A DNA stretch of 64,000 nt. Source: Biscogniauxia marginata. Its lineage: Eukaryota; Ascomycota; Sordariomycetes; Xylariales; Xylariaceae. Shown here one piece after another: positions 12,226-22,807 of this stretch; within the stretch, counting starts at the first letter, position 1, and each line of letters begins with the position of its first letter. The translations under genes and the position numbers were made by a program. The stretch spans positions 490,749-554,748 of the forward strand of contig MU404060.1 in the NCBI GenBank assembly GCA_022695795.1, in the 5' to 3' direction. The notes below the pieces were generated by a model. That model saw nothing but the letters and a program-made list of their open reading frames with translations. It searched no databases and was not told the DNA's origin.

Positions 12226-13925
12226 ATGCCTGTACGAGTCACCCATAGCGCTCGTCCAATAACGGAACCGGCAGCGCATCAGCAGTCGAGCCGGCCTCTA
12301 CGAGCAACATATCCAACACAGTCACTTCGCTTTTTGCAGCGCCTTGATGATATCAACGCTGAAAGAAAGATTACGGAAAATGGATATCCAACCCAGGCCA
12401 AATTACCCCTATCGGTTTTAATTGTTGGTGGCGGGTTGGGTGGCTTGGCTACTGCTGTAGCGCTTGCAAGACGCGGTCACTCTGTGGTTGTTCTCGAACA
12501 AGCGCCCCAGCTCGAAGAGGTTTGAAACTACGTATATAGGAAAACCGGATGTAACTGACACTAGGTGTATCTCTAGGTAGGGGCAGGGATTCAGATCCCT
12601 CCCAATTCGGGGATGCTTCTTGAGCGCTTGGGTGTCATGAAGCATCTACGAGACCGGGCAGTCCTCCCTGAGTCGATCCGCCTCCGTCGATGGAGCAACG
12701 GGCAAGTTATCGGACTCACCAAACTCTCGCCAGAATTCGAAGAAAATTTTGCGTCGCCTTATTGTGTCGTACACCGGTCAGATTTCCACGAAGCTCTTCA
12801 TAAACGTGCAGTTGAACTTGGAGTCAAGCTACTTTTAAATAGTCGTGTGGTCGGGTACAATCCTGCTGACCCTTCGGTTACCTTGGCGAACGGATCCGTC
12901 ATGTCTGCTGACATAGTCATTGCTGCCGACGGTATGATGCACTGGAACATGCCTCTCTTGTGATCTGATAATATGCTGAGTTTCTTTAAAGGGATAAGAT
13001 CGCTTGCTCGCGAGATTATAAGCCCGGGACCAGTTGGTGCTCCCAAAGATACTGGATTCGCCGCATACCGTGCAACTGTCGAGGTTGAGAATATGAAGCA
13101 ATTTCCGGAATTGGCCTGGGTCATCGAAAATCCTAATATTAACATATGGTATTTTACACCAAGTTCAATCGCTTGAAAGATAGGAAGATCATTCTTCTGA
13201 CATTCGGGCAGGATCGGCGAGGGACGGCACGTTATGACATACCCAATTTCAGCCGGGAAAACCTTCAACATGGTTCTATCTCATAAGGACTACTCTGACC
13301 CGTCCACATGGAATAATAAAGAGGTCTTAGAAGATATCAAGAAAGAATTTGCCGGTTGGGATCCACAGTAGGGCACTCAGGTTATCACGCATGGCGTCTG
13401 ACTGACAATTTTCACAGGCTCATGACGATTATCGGGCTAATTGAAAAGGCTATGAAATGGCCCCTGAGAAGTGGTGGTCGACTACGCAATTGGGTAGCGC
13501 CGTCTTCAAAGCTGCTGACCCTCGGCGATGCAGCCCATGCCATGGTACCCTACATGTCACAAGGGGCTGCCATGGCTGTTGAGGACGGGGCCGCTCTGGC
13601 CATAGCCTTGAACCAGGTAGAACGCCAGTCAGAGGTTGCGTCTGCTCTACACATCTTTCAAAAAGAACGAATTGAGAGGACTGGACAGATGCAGGACGCG
13701 AGCATGATGAACGGACATATCTGGCATTTTGCGGATGGGCCCGAGCAAGAAGCTAGAGACAATGCAATGAGAGCAGAAGTAATTGGTCGGCCATTTGTGG
13801 CCAGCGCTAATCAATGGAGTGATCCCACGACACAATGTTGGGCGTATGGTTACGATGCAGAGCATGCCATGGAAGAAGCAATGTATAGGGCTCGCTCTGA
13901 GGTTAACGGTAACAGCGCCTGTTGA
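12226..13925 (+). CDS. FAD-dependent aromatic hydroxylase (salicylate/3-hydroxybenzoate hydroxylase type)
   Basis: Five exons: 12226-12519, 12577-12931, 12992-13148, 13212-13367 and 13418-13925, giving 489 residues. The FAD-binding fold begins at SVLIVGGGLGGLATAVAL (GGGLGG at 68-73, with the ribose-binding acidic residue E91), continues with GAGIQIPPNSG, an ADGIRS block, and the second flavin motif LGDAAHAMVPYMSQGAAMAVED (GD at 357-358). This order is that of class A flavoprotein monooxygenases such as salicylate 1-hydroxylase and 3-hydroxybenzoate 6-hydroxylase, which use NAD(P)H and O2. About 60 residues precede the fold, longer than usual, with no clear signal. The start is the first ATG in the open frame. 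Placement between the benzoate-type P450 and gentisate dioxygenase suggests it makes gentisate, but the sequence does not separate the two activities. Confidence 0.9.
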
Positions 13926-14674
13926 CTTCAATGTATCGTCTAATTATAGCCATCCTATGTGTTGAGATAATGAATGTTAAACCTATTAAAGAAGTCCTCC
14001 TCATCGTACCTCAGCGGCAGTCTTTAAAAGCCTAGTTACCTGGTATATAGTTGAATTAATTACAACAGTGATACTATAGATCTTCGATTGCTTCGCTTGC
14101 TCTTCAAAGCTCAAGATATCATTATGTGACGCGCTTATGGTAAAGTTAAGTAGGTATCTATCATGGTATTAAGTCATACGAGCAAAAGTTAACCCTGCCT
14201 CTTATTAGGGTGCAGGGTTTGCGCCTTTTTAATTGATTCTACGTGAGGAAACGAGCCTTTACTCTACTGCTTAAAAGTGGTCAATCGAATGCGATCTTGC
14301 CGCTACATAGTGAGTCTATGATGGTATGAGTTATGAACTAACCTGGGCATTACGTCGTCAAGGGGCCCGGGGATCTTCGGCCTCCAAGCCGGATCCCGGT
14401 ACAATTGCAATTAGATCTACAACCGTACGTGGCGATTCGGATCTCACACAGCCGATTTCCCCGAACCGAGCACACCAATTCTACCAACACTTCATTTTTA
14501 GGGCTCCGACTGTAGTAAGGAATCTGGACCTAGATAACAATAGCATTTAATAAAGCTATTGATTGATATTAAAGCCTTTCGTTCTTCGAGCCTTTTGTTT
14601 GACAATACTCAGGGTTAACCTACATCTCAGTAATCCTTCCCTAAGACCAGCTGCGTTCTTTGAATCAACTCATA
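13926..14674 (+). promoter_or_regulatory. Promoter region of gentisate dioxygenase
   Basis: No coding evidence in these 749 bp. A GC-rich patch at about 14360-14400 has CGG/CCG triplets in near-palindromic arrangement, as zinc-cluster regulators often bind, followed by the TTTCCCCGAA site at 14456. Confidence 0.45.
14456..14465 (+). promoter_or_regulatory. TTTCCCCGAA motif, copy 3
   Basis: Exact copy of the word found twice in the neighbouring divergent promoter, 210 bp before the dioxygenase start. Confidence 0.4.
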
Positions 14675-15773
14675 ATGGCAACCCGCACAGAGACAGAAAC
14701 TAGGCAGGGCGATGCTTTACTTACGGCACTCAAGTCCTGCCATACCCTGCCCCTATGGACGCAGATGACCCGGTTGAACCCACCCCTGCCTAATCCAAAA
14801 TGTAGGCCTCACATCTGGGAGTTCGATAAAATCCGACCCCACCTGCTCAAGGCTGGTGAGGAGGTCACTGAGAAGCAGGCAGAACGTAGAGTTCTCATGC
14901 TGATAAACCCTGAGCGAGGTGAGTTTTATACTATGGTTAGATGGGGAATTCATACAATGAGACTAACTAGGCACTACGGACGCCCCCTACACTACCGACA
15001 CTCTCTATGCGGGGCTACAGCTTGTCATGCCCAACGAGACTGCTCCCGCTCACCGACATACAGCATTTGCAATGCGCTTTATTATTGAAGGCCAGGGTGG
15101 ATTCACCGCAGTTCACGGTCGCCGTATTCGTATGCAGCGAGGCGACGTGATTCTAACACCCACCTGGAACTGGCACGACCACGGAAAGGACGGGTCTGGG
15201 CCGATGATATGGCTTGATGGCCTAGATCTTCCCAATTTCGTACACTTTCCTGTACACTTTGTCGAGCACTTTAAGGCCCCTCGCTACCCCGCCGAAGATG
15301 TTGAGTCCAGTGACTCTCCCATCGTCTTCCCGTGGGATATAATGAAAAGGGAGCTCGATAACGGTAGCGGAGACTACGTTGTACGACCTTACCTCAAGTC
15401 AGATGGTTCAGAAGGTACAACACGTTGAAGAAAGTTTGTTGAAATATGAAGCTGACACCTCTTAGTTAGCAAGATCCTAGGAGGTAGCGCGGCTAGGCTA
15501 AACCCTGGCTTCTCGTCTCCTGAAATCCAGGAGACTGCATCTTCTGTGTACCATGTCATTGAAGGTTCGGGCTATTCTGTGATAGGAGGAGAGAAGTTCG
15601 TCTGGAAGCGGGGAGATACCTTTTGCATCCCTTCATGGTATCCATATAAACATGTCGCTGATGCTGGTTCTGAAACGGTATATTTATATCGTTTCGATGA
15701 CAAGCCAATGCTCAAGGCACTGGGGTTTTATCGCGAGTCAACTGTAGATGTCGAGTCTTTAGTATCTGAGTGA
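14675..15773 (+). CDS. Gentisate 1,2-dioxygenase
   Basis: Three exons: 14675-14918, 14971-15414 and 15466-15773, giving 331 residues, slightly shorter than the usual 340-380. It is a bicupin iron(II) dioxygenase that opens gentisate (2,5-dihydroxybenzoate) to maleylpyruvate in the cytosol. The first cupin has the metal-binding set: His109 and His111 in [19 protein letters not shown], and His150 in PTWNWHDHG. The block [14 protein letters not shown] ahead of it is characteristic of the family. The second cupin ([25 protein letters not shown]) is in the last exon. The ATG at 14675 gives a soluble protein with no signal. It is convergent with the downstream hydrolase and 749 bp after the FAD monooxygenase on the same strand, so the two would be consecutive enzymes if that enzyme makes gentisate. 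Confidence 0.93.
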
Positions 15774-16361
15774 TCGGGAAGGGAGGGGGTTGTATGAAAG
15801 AAGAATTAGATACTCAACACGATCGGAATGTATCAATGTAATATGCCGGGGCGAAAGTGATATAACATTTGATTAAATCCCTTGCGTTAATTGAACTGGT
15901 TTATCATTAAAATCTAGCCAATAGACATATGGTCTGTGTATTACAACTAGTTAATAAATTCAAGAATAGTACAAAGATCGCTTATAAGATAACATCTTTG
16001 TCAAGTAAGGTGGTAGTTCTCTACTTACTTCTGTATTCAACACACTAAGTTTTCTGCAATAATGCTAATATGTAACCTGCCCGTTATCCACTATGAGATG
16101 CGCAATCATGCTCGGCGTAAGTGACAATAAGAGGGTCTTGTTCTTAAGCGAAACTTGAATTTACAGATTGCATGGTGCATAGGCTCATTGATGTAGGTAG
16201 ATTCTTAATAAGCTTAGGGCATTCGATGAGAGTATTCATCAACAAAGGGTCGTGCTTTTAAAGTGGTCTTTAGAGCTACTATCGTCTAACTATCATCTTA
16301 ACTGTACTACGTTATGTAGTTATGGCTAGAAATTTCTCTTTCACCTGTGCATTCCCGAAGG
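15774..16361. other. Intergenic between convergent genes
   Basis: 588 bp of AT-rich DNA between the stop codons of the dioxygenase and the hydrolase. No gene seen; it presumably holds both 3' ends. Confidence 0.7.
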
Positions 16362-17371
16362 TTAAGCGAACTTCACCCCATTCCGAAGTGTGCCAATCTG
16401 ACTGATGATAACCTCCATTTTTGTACCTGGTACTAAGTAACGTGGTGGTTTCATGCCAGATCCAACGCCTAAGTCACTGTCAGCTTGTCTCGATTTGGTT
16501 GGGCCCTGCTTTTACTACGTACCACCCGGAGTGCCCGTCATGATGACTGATCCTTTTCGCAAGGTCGTTCCACTCGACAGGTAGGAGACCAAATATGCAC
16601 AGTCGAATAGAAGATCATCAACCATTTCATTCTGTCTTATTTCTCCATCGACCTTGGTGACTAGGTGCAATTGCTTTGGGTTGGGGATGATATCAGAACG
16701 CACTAGGCACGGTCCCAGTGGAGCAAAGGTGTCGAAACCTTTCGAGAACCCCCACTGAGGAACATTACCAGCAAGTTTTGGGTCTCGTTGGAGTTTCCTT
16801 GAGGAGATGTCATTTCCACAAGTATAAGCCGCGACGTAATCGAGCGCATCTTCTATCGAGACATCCTTCGCATCTTTTCCTATCACCAAGCACAACTCGC
16901 CTTCGTAGTCTGCCTGGTCGTCTTGGCATATTTTCGGTATAATGACATCTGCTCCGTGGTCTAAGATGCAGGTGTTGGGCTTGAAAAATATGAACGGAAA
17001 CGGTGGTGGAGCACGACCGGCTTCCTTAACTGGCGTTATGTTAATACTAGGTCCGAATAAATATCAAGGAATGCACTATAGGGATTGAGCTTACTATGCT
17101 TTGCATAGTTCAGCCCAACACATCGGAGAATGTCTACGTCATTCGACGTGAGCGGCCCAAGCAGCTCTTTAACGGTGACGATGTCGTCTGTCACTTTCGT
17201 CTTGCCTGTAACATCGTAAATGTCACTGCCATTGATTACTCTGGCTTGAAGCTTAGTAGCTTCTGTCGTTGTGCCCAAGTCGAAATCGGGACTTGGCAGG
17301 ATCGGCTCTCCGCGGTAAATGCGGCCGTCTGTTCCCACAAACCGAATTAGCCGTTCCCATGCAACTTTCAT
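16362..17371 (-). CDS. Fumarylacetoacetate hydrolase family protein, probable fumarylpyruvate/maleylpyruvate hydrolase
   Basis: Three exons: 17371-17095, 17029-16523 and 16468-16362, giving 296 residues. The first intron interrupts CVGLNYAKH. The FAH-type fold is shown by PPPFPFIFFKPNTC, the metal-binding acidic set E135 and E137 (DYEGEL) and D166 (TCGNDISSR), and the MTGTPGGVGSGMKPPRYL loop. Fungal members of this length hydrolyse acylpyruvates. Next to gentisate dioxygenase, the natural role is to split fumarylpyruvate (or maleylpyruvate directly) into pyruvate and fumarate or maleate. The exact substrate is inferred from context. The 430 bp upstream contain CGGGG-rich words (about 17468-17500) but no exact TTTCCCCGAA. 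Confidence 0.9.
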
Positions 17372-17793
17372 TTTGGATCAATGTCGAAAAGATTGTAGGT
17401 GACGCTCTGACTTGGGTTTGGTTTCTGCTCACTAGAGGCGCCATCTTTGTACCTGCAAAGAGGCTGTGCTCGGGGCAAGCCGGGGAGATAGGGGAACTCG
17501 GGAAGCGGTTCGGCACTGTGCGGCCAAACGAGACAACGGTTTACACCCGATCCGGTCCTTAATGCTATGTTGAAACATTCGAAAACTCGAGTCAAAGCGT
17601 CTGCTACTACCGGAACCCGAGGGAACATGCACTATAAGCAATATGAAGGTGATTGGTGCTGGCCTAACTTAATAAGTAGGAAGATAAGCTAAGGTCACCT
17701 TTGTCATTATCATACCTACCATCATTATTGTAACCACCGTCATGCCAGGGCATTTCCGCTCTTCCATGGCCCTAGCTTCCTATTCTTTATCGA
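17372..17793. promoter_or_regulatory. Upstream region of the hydrolase
   Basis: 422 bp between the hydrolase start and the oxygenase pseudogene. Open frames here are short and without a known product. CGGGG words cluster at about 17468-17500. Confidence 0.35.
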
Positions 17794-19482
17794 TCGCCAC
17801 ATTTCTCTGGGTTTATGAAGTCTTACCGCTTTGAAGTTATTGCCACTATACTTCGTGAGCTAAACAAGACATTTTATAGAGTTATGCCAGACCCACAATT
17901 CCTGCCATTTGTCGAGAACGGTCCAGTACGTTCAATTATTCAATGCATCATTACTCTAACGTCCTGTATTTATTTGTGTATTTCGCATTAAGGACTAACA
18001 TCAATTAGTTCAGTAGGGATGGGAGCATATTGCCTTCCAGTTTCGGGATGGAAGTGTTCACTTCAGACAGATATGTGCGAACGGAGAAATTCGTCAGGGA
18101 GAGGGAATCCAACCGTGTCTAGTAAGTTAAAAGAGCTGAATTTTCACTTAATTGGAAGTTATGCTAATTCGGCTCACCACTCAGGTTAGCATAGAAAGAA
18201 GTATACCGACGTGGTTGGATTCAAGATCCGCTTAACAGCGAACACCGACATCTATTATTAGCCGCCAAGAAAACGCTGCTTGCTATAAAAGAAAATGCAC
18301 TCCCTTACATGAAGGATCTAATTACGTTGGAAACCTTCGGCGTATGTGACTTTGACAGCCAGTTGCTCAGTGCGACGTCCACCGCACAGCCTAAAACGGA
18401 TACCGCTACTGGAGAACTCATTGGGTGGAGATATGAGGTGAAAAGTAACGGGACTCCAGATATTGGCTACTACAGCATTGACTCGAACGGAATATCCAAC
18501 CAGACAGTATGACTCGTCTTCCCAGCTATAGCGATGATTCGTGATTTTGCTGTCACCGAAAATTGGGTACGTTAGCTAGAGCTCTAATAACTTCATTCAC
18601 AGGATTGTTGCTCATGAATTGTAGGTGCTCTTTCCAGGCATCCCTCAGACATGAGACATAGAAAGATTGAGGCCAGCCGAGAATATTGGCAATGAGATCC
18701 AAAACTGCCGTTCTAACTTGGAGTATCGCCACGAAGAGGAGCCAAGGGGTCTGATGTGAAGGTATACATGCCCAAACTCAGGCCAGCGCTTTTGAATTGG
18801 ATTTTAAACCATGTCATTATATATCTAGTTGTTTCGAGCTTCGAATGCGTTCCCAGGACACACAACTTAATACATTCAAGACGTCCAACGCCAATATCGT
18901 CTTCGACCTTCCGCTCACAGACAAAAACGTCTTTTTCTGATGGCCGGATTTAGAATGGAAACGCTTCATGCTCGAAAAACATTCGAGATCAATATGTCAA
19001 AATCGAATTCAATCCACGAGCAGAGCCCCTCAATTTCCCGGCTCTAAAAGTCATTCCACAACGAGACATGGAGTTTCCCTCGCATTAATAACCGTTTCCT
19101 CGCGAAGACGCACACACATAGCCTCTTTAACTTAATAAGCCCTTCTTTAGGTACGAACTTCCCGGCTATTATGCCTATACTCGGAGGAAGGTCTTTATAC
19201 ACTGCATTAAACCACCTTGTCCATATTACTAGGATATTGGAGATATACTTCCCCGGATAGACTCATATGGTCTAGGAGCCTATTTTTGCCCCTCGCTCCG
19301 ACGCAGCTGATGAAGGATATGGATTCCTCATCGCATTGGTAAATAATTAAACTACGATGTCGAGCGAGCTTCATGTCATCGGCACGCAGGACTTCACAAC
19401 GGCTAGGGACATAGCGAGACTCAACGTGACACTAAGGGCTTGTCTTTATGGTAACTGGGTCGATGGCAGAGAATTGGTGTGA
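17794..19482 (+). pseudogene. Carotenoid/lignostilbene cleavage oxygenase, decayed
   Basis: Unmistakable blocks of the carotenoid oxygenase family appear in order but in shifting frames: GFMKSYRFE and TFYRVMPDPQFLPFVEN (17809-17935), YVRTEKFVRERE (about 18070-18112), KKTLLAIKENALPY through GTPDIGYYSID (18267-18483), DFAVTENW (18543-18566), DPKLPF...PRRGAKGSDVK (about 18687-18757), IVFDLPLTDKNVFF (about 18897-18937), EFNPRAEPL and DMEFPRINNRF (about 19006-19100), and a C-terminus ending in YGNWVDGRELV at 19482. Stops include TGA at 18693 and 18938 where Trp is expected and TAA at 18714 where Tyr is expected; at least two frameshifts lie near 18040-18070. Iron-ligand positions are also lost: Gln at 18387 (TAQPK), Arg at 18540 (MIRDFAV) and Tyr at 19447 (LYGNW), each normally His. 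Intact relatives cleave stilbenes such as resveratrol, or carotenoids, across a double bond. The copy is dead. Confidence 0.88.
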
Positions 19483-20109
19483 TACAGCTACGGAAGAAGG
19501 GACACAATGATAGTCGTGTGTTGCTACGATGGATGCGGTCTATTCGCTTAGAAATATTCCGTAACCTCGGTAATTGTACATCTTCAGATAGGCATGTGTC
19601 GTACTTGTGACAAGTTAGCCCTTCAAAATTTCAGCTTGGTTACCTGAACGATAAGAATGTCTATACGCACGTGTAGGGCCTACATGCATTTATGCACCAA
19701 ATCCGGTCTATGGTCAGCTGGCATAGCTAGTACATGACTGGCTTCCATGAGATTGCGTATCTCCACCAAAACCCCTGTTCCCCCGCCATCCCCACACGAA
19801 CTAATTTAGAGCAGGCTCGGCATGTATAATTGGAATTCTGAACCAATGACTTACTGTACGACGGACCAGCGTTTAAGCGTTTAAGCGTTTATTGAATGTT
19901 TTAGATGGTACATATCCAATGTATACACCTAATGTACGGTTCAGACCCCGCATTTTCAGAACCCCGGATTGCACGGACGTTTGCATATTTCCCGAATTCC
20001 CCGATTGCCAACAGCACCAGGCTTCTACTCCTTTTAGAACATTCTCAAGCGCAATATAACATTGCAAGCCTATGTACTGGAGCCCGGGAAGAGGCCGTAA
20101 GAACCTGCT
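19483..20109 (+). promoter_or_regulatory. Promoter region of the zinc-cluster regulator
   Basis: 627 bp with no gene. It holds GCGTTTAA repeated nearly three times (about 19869-19891) and, at 19988-20004, two overlapping near-copies of the cluster motif (TTTCCCGAA then TTCCCCGA), which might allow autoregulation. Speculative. Confidence 0.35.
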
Positions 20110-22807
20110 ATGTCGCCAGACTCTTCTCGGCTTTCTAGCACTGAACGGTGCGGGGAAGAGCCGGCGCAGAAACGAAGACGTATCGCTGTTGCATGCAATT
20201 CGTGCCGCAACCGCAAATCTAGGGCAGGATCACAAGCCCAAGTTCTTTTTCTGACAATCAGCTGACATGTTTCACAGTGTGATGGAGCTCGGCCAGCCTG
20301 TAGCTTCTGTGCTGAGGTGGGCATCGAATGTTTTTACGAACAGCCTGCGAAAGTTCCCCAAGCGAAGTAAGTTGTCTAAACTCGGCCATGCACATGTTGT
20401 CTAATCTTCACCGGCGGCCAGGCTGCCAATTGGGTATGATTTGCGTTTGAAAGCCATCGAGGATACCCTTCAGCAACTAGTCCAACGTAGAGAAGAACAT
20501 GAAGAGCCACTCATATTGCGCACTCATAATGCGGACTCGGCGCTTCGAGGGGATACATACCAAGAATGCACGTTGCCTGCCCATGAAACAACGGAGATTC
20601 ACGATGCTTCGGATGAAAGAGTAGACGGCCTAGCGGCTGTGAATGGCAGGGAATCCGGTGTCGTTTATTTCGGTAAGTCTTTGCTCTCCCACCCATGACA
20701 CTTGCCACTCCTAGTTTTACTGACACACACAGGGCCCTCATCCAACGTTGCGTTCTTGCAAAGTATATCAAGGGCAACTGCTGCTAGTCTCAAATCTATT
20801 GCAACTAAACAGCGACTCGGACAGGATAACACACACGAGTTTCTCACCAGTCCGCAATCGCCAGTTGTATCAACAGCGCCTTCACCGCCAGTTACGACAC
20901 CTACTTCTGATAGCTTGTTAATTCTCCCCACAGAGTCCCGTGCCCGACACTTGATGAAGCTCTATTTTCAAAATACCGGATCACTGTTTCCGTTCATTAG
21001 TGAGAGGAAAGTACTGGCTTCCTATCAACACTGGAAAGATCGACGATTTTCAGGCATTCCAAGATCTCTATTGTGTCTTTTCAATGCCATATTTGCCTTC
21101 GCAACATATATGAGTGCGAAGCCAGGGGAGGTTGTATCAAAGAAGGCTGTTGAATCTGATACTTTCTTCAATCGAGCACTAGGGTTGTCTGCCCTCTCTT
21201 ATCAACAGACAAGTGATATTGAAACTAGTAAGTATCCCTCGCTCCTTTGCAGCATACACCGAAGCAGGCATTAAATTACTGTTCAGTACAATATCTTTTA
21301 CTACTCAGTCAATACTGTCAAAATACGGAACGACCTGAGGTAACATGGTCACTTCATGGTCTAGCTGTCCAGGCGGCAATGCGACTCGGGCTTCATTCGC
21401 AATCCAGGATGAACAGGTTTAGGGGACTGGAGCGGGAAGTACGAAAACGGCTGTGGTTTGGCTGTTTTATCTTGGACAGGTAGGTACCTGTGCCGCTGCA
21501 TCTCTACAAGTACTAACTTGGCAACACTAGAACCCTTAGCATGACTCTCGGGCGACCGCCTACTATTCAAGATAACCACATGAATCTTGAACTTCCACTA
21601 GATATTTCACTAGATCAGCTCGAAGCACAAACTACCATCGTCGACGGCGTCGGAATGTCAAACACAACATCTTTTTTCATTGCAACAATGTAGGTGAAGT
21701 ATCAGAGATACGTAATCCGAGGCTCTACTAATTCACATTGCTGGTCGCTCGTAACCATAGTCAATTGTATCAGGTTTTGGGCTCCATTATTACCAAAATG
21801 TATGGTCAGAATATGGATGAAGAAAATGGTGAACTCACGCTGGAGACGATTAGAGAGATTTTATCAATCGAAGACAAGCTTCGCCATTGGAAAAATAGTC
21901 TCCCCGAATCACTGCTTTTACGGCCTTGGGAGGATATGGAAACAGACCCGTGGACTCTTCGTCAACGCTGCCCAGTGTATGCTCGTTTAAGCGTGGTCGC
22001 ACAGCTACGGTACCTCAACATAAGGATTCTCCTTCACCGTCCTGTTCTTCAATACTTTCTCCGAAGAAGGCTCTTTCACGTAGCAGATCAAGTGGAGGGA
22101 ACTGATTCCTTAGTCGAGATAATATGGAAGTCTAGCATCGCCATCTGTCAAACTTCCGCGATAGAAATTATTAACATCGTTCATCGTCTCAGCAAATCAA
22201 TGGATCTCCTCGGTGCTCGGTGGTTCTCCATCTACTACAGTAAGTATTCCTCGTCATAGACCGGGAAGGTGAGATTCTAACCAATCGCATAGCGTTCAAT
22301 GCAGCTCTTATCATATATTGCTGTTTCCTTCTAGAGATCAGTCGTGAGACTCGGCCGTCACCTAGCATTACATTTGATCACTCACCTATCGAACTTGTTC
22401 CGGATTTGATCACGAAGTTGAAGATGGCATCCAAAGCAACTGAACGACTAGACAGTGAGACGCCCGCCGCCCGGCGGGTTCTTGGCATTCTCAAAAAGCT
22501 CGGCAACGTATGCACATTACTAAGCCAACGAAAAGATACCCAGCAGGGTGCTAAAGCTATGGACGGATTGACACACTATGATTTACTATCTACCACCGGG
22601 ACAACCGATCACACGTGGGAGTCAGATCCTACGCATATAGGAGAGAGTTTGGGAACTATGATAGCGTCGAACCCAGAAGGGCCAACGTCACCAGTCTTAA
22701 ACGACACAACTGAGGAGGCAACTCAAGGATGGAACTCAGCGGGCATTGACCTACTTAGTGGTGTTGGGGATATGGATGCAGAGTTCCTCAGCATGATTAA
22801 CTTTTGA
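20110..22807 (+). CDS. Zn2Cys6 transcription factor with fungal-specific regulatory domain
   Basis: Eight exons: 20110-20223, 20278-20366, 20422-20672, 20733-21227, 21287-21479, 21531-21689, 21761-22239 and 22293-22807, giving 764 residues. The binuclear zinc cluster is CNSCRNRKSRC then DGARPACSFCAEVGIEC, with Cys 29, 32, 39, 46, 49 and 56, preceded by a basic KRRR stretch. The middle region (LMKLYFQNTGSLFPFISERKVL, LHGLAVQAAMRLGLHS, RKRLWFGCFILDR, LGRPPTI) is the fungal transcription factor domain (PF04082). It acts in the nucleus. Intron 1 splits the zinc cluster exactly before Cys39 and uses a GC donor (20224-20225) instead of GT. At the edge of the gentisate island it is the obvious candidate for the pathway regulator; this is inferred from position only. 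Confidence 0.9.

Noticed and set aside
14326..14550. 74-codon frame upstream of gentisate dioxygenase
   Set aside because: Overlaps the likely promoter with the shared motif and has no protein-like features.
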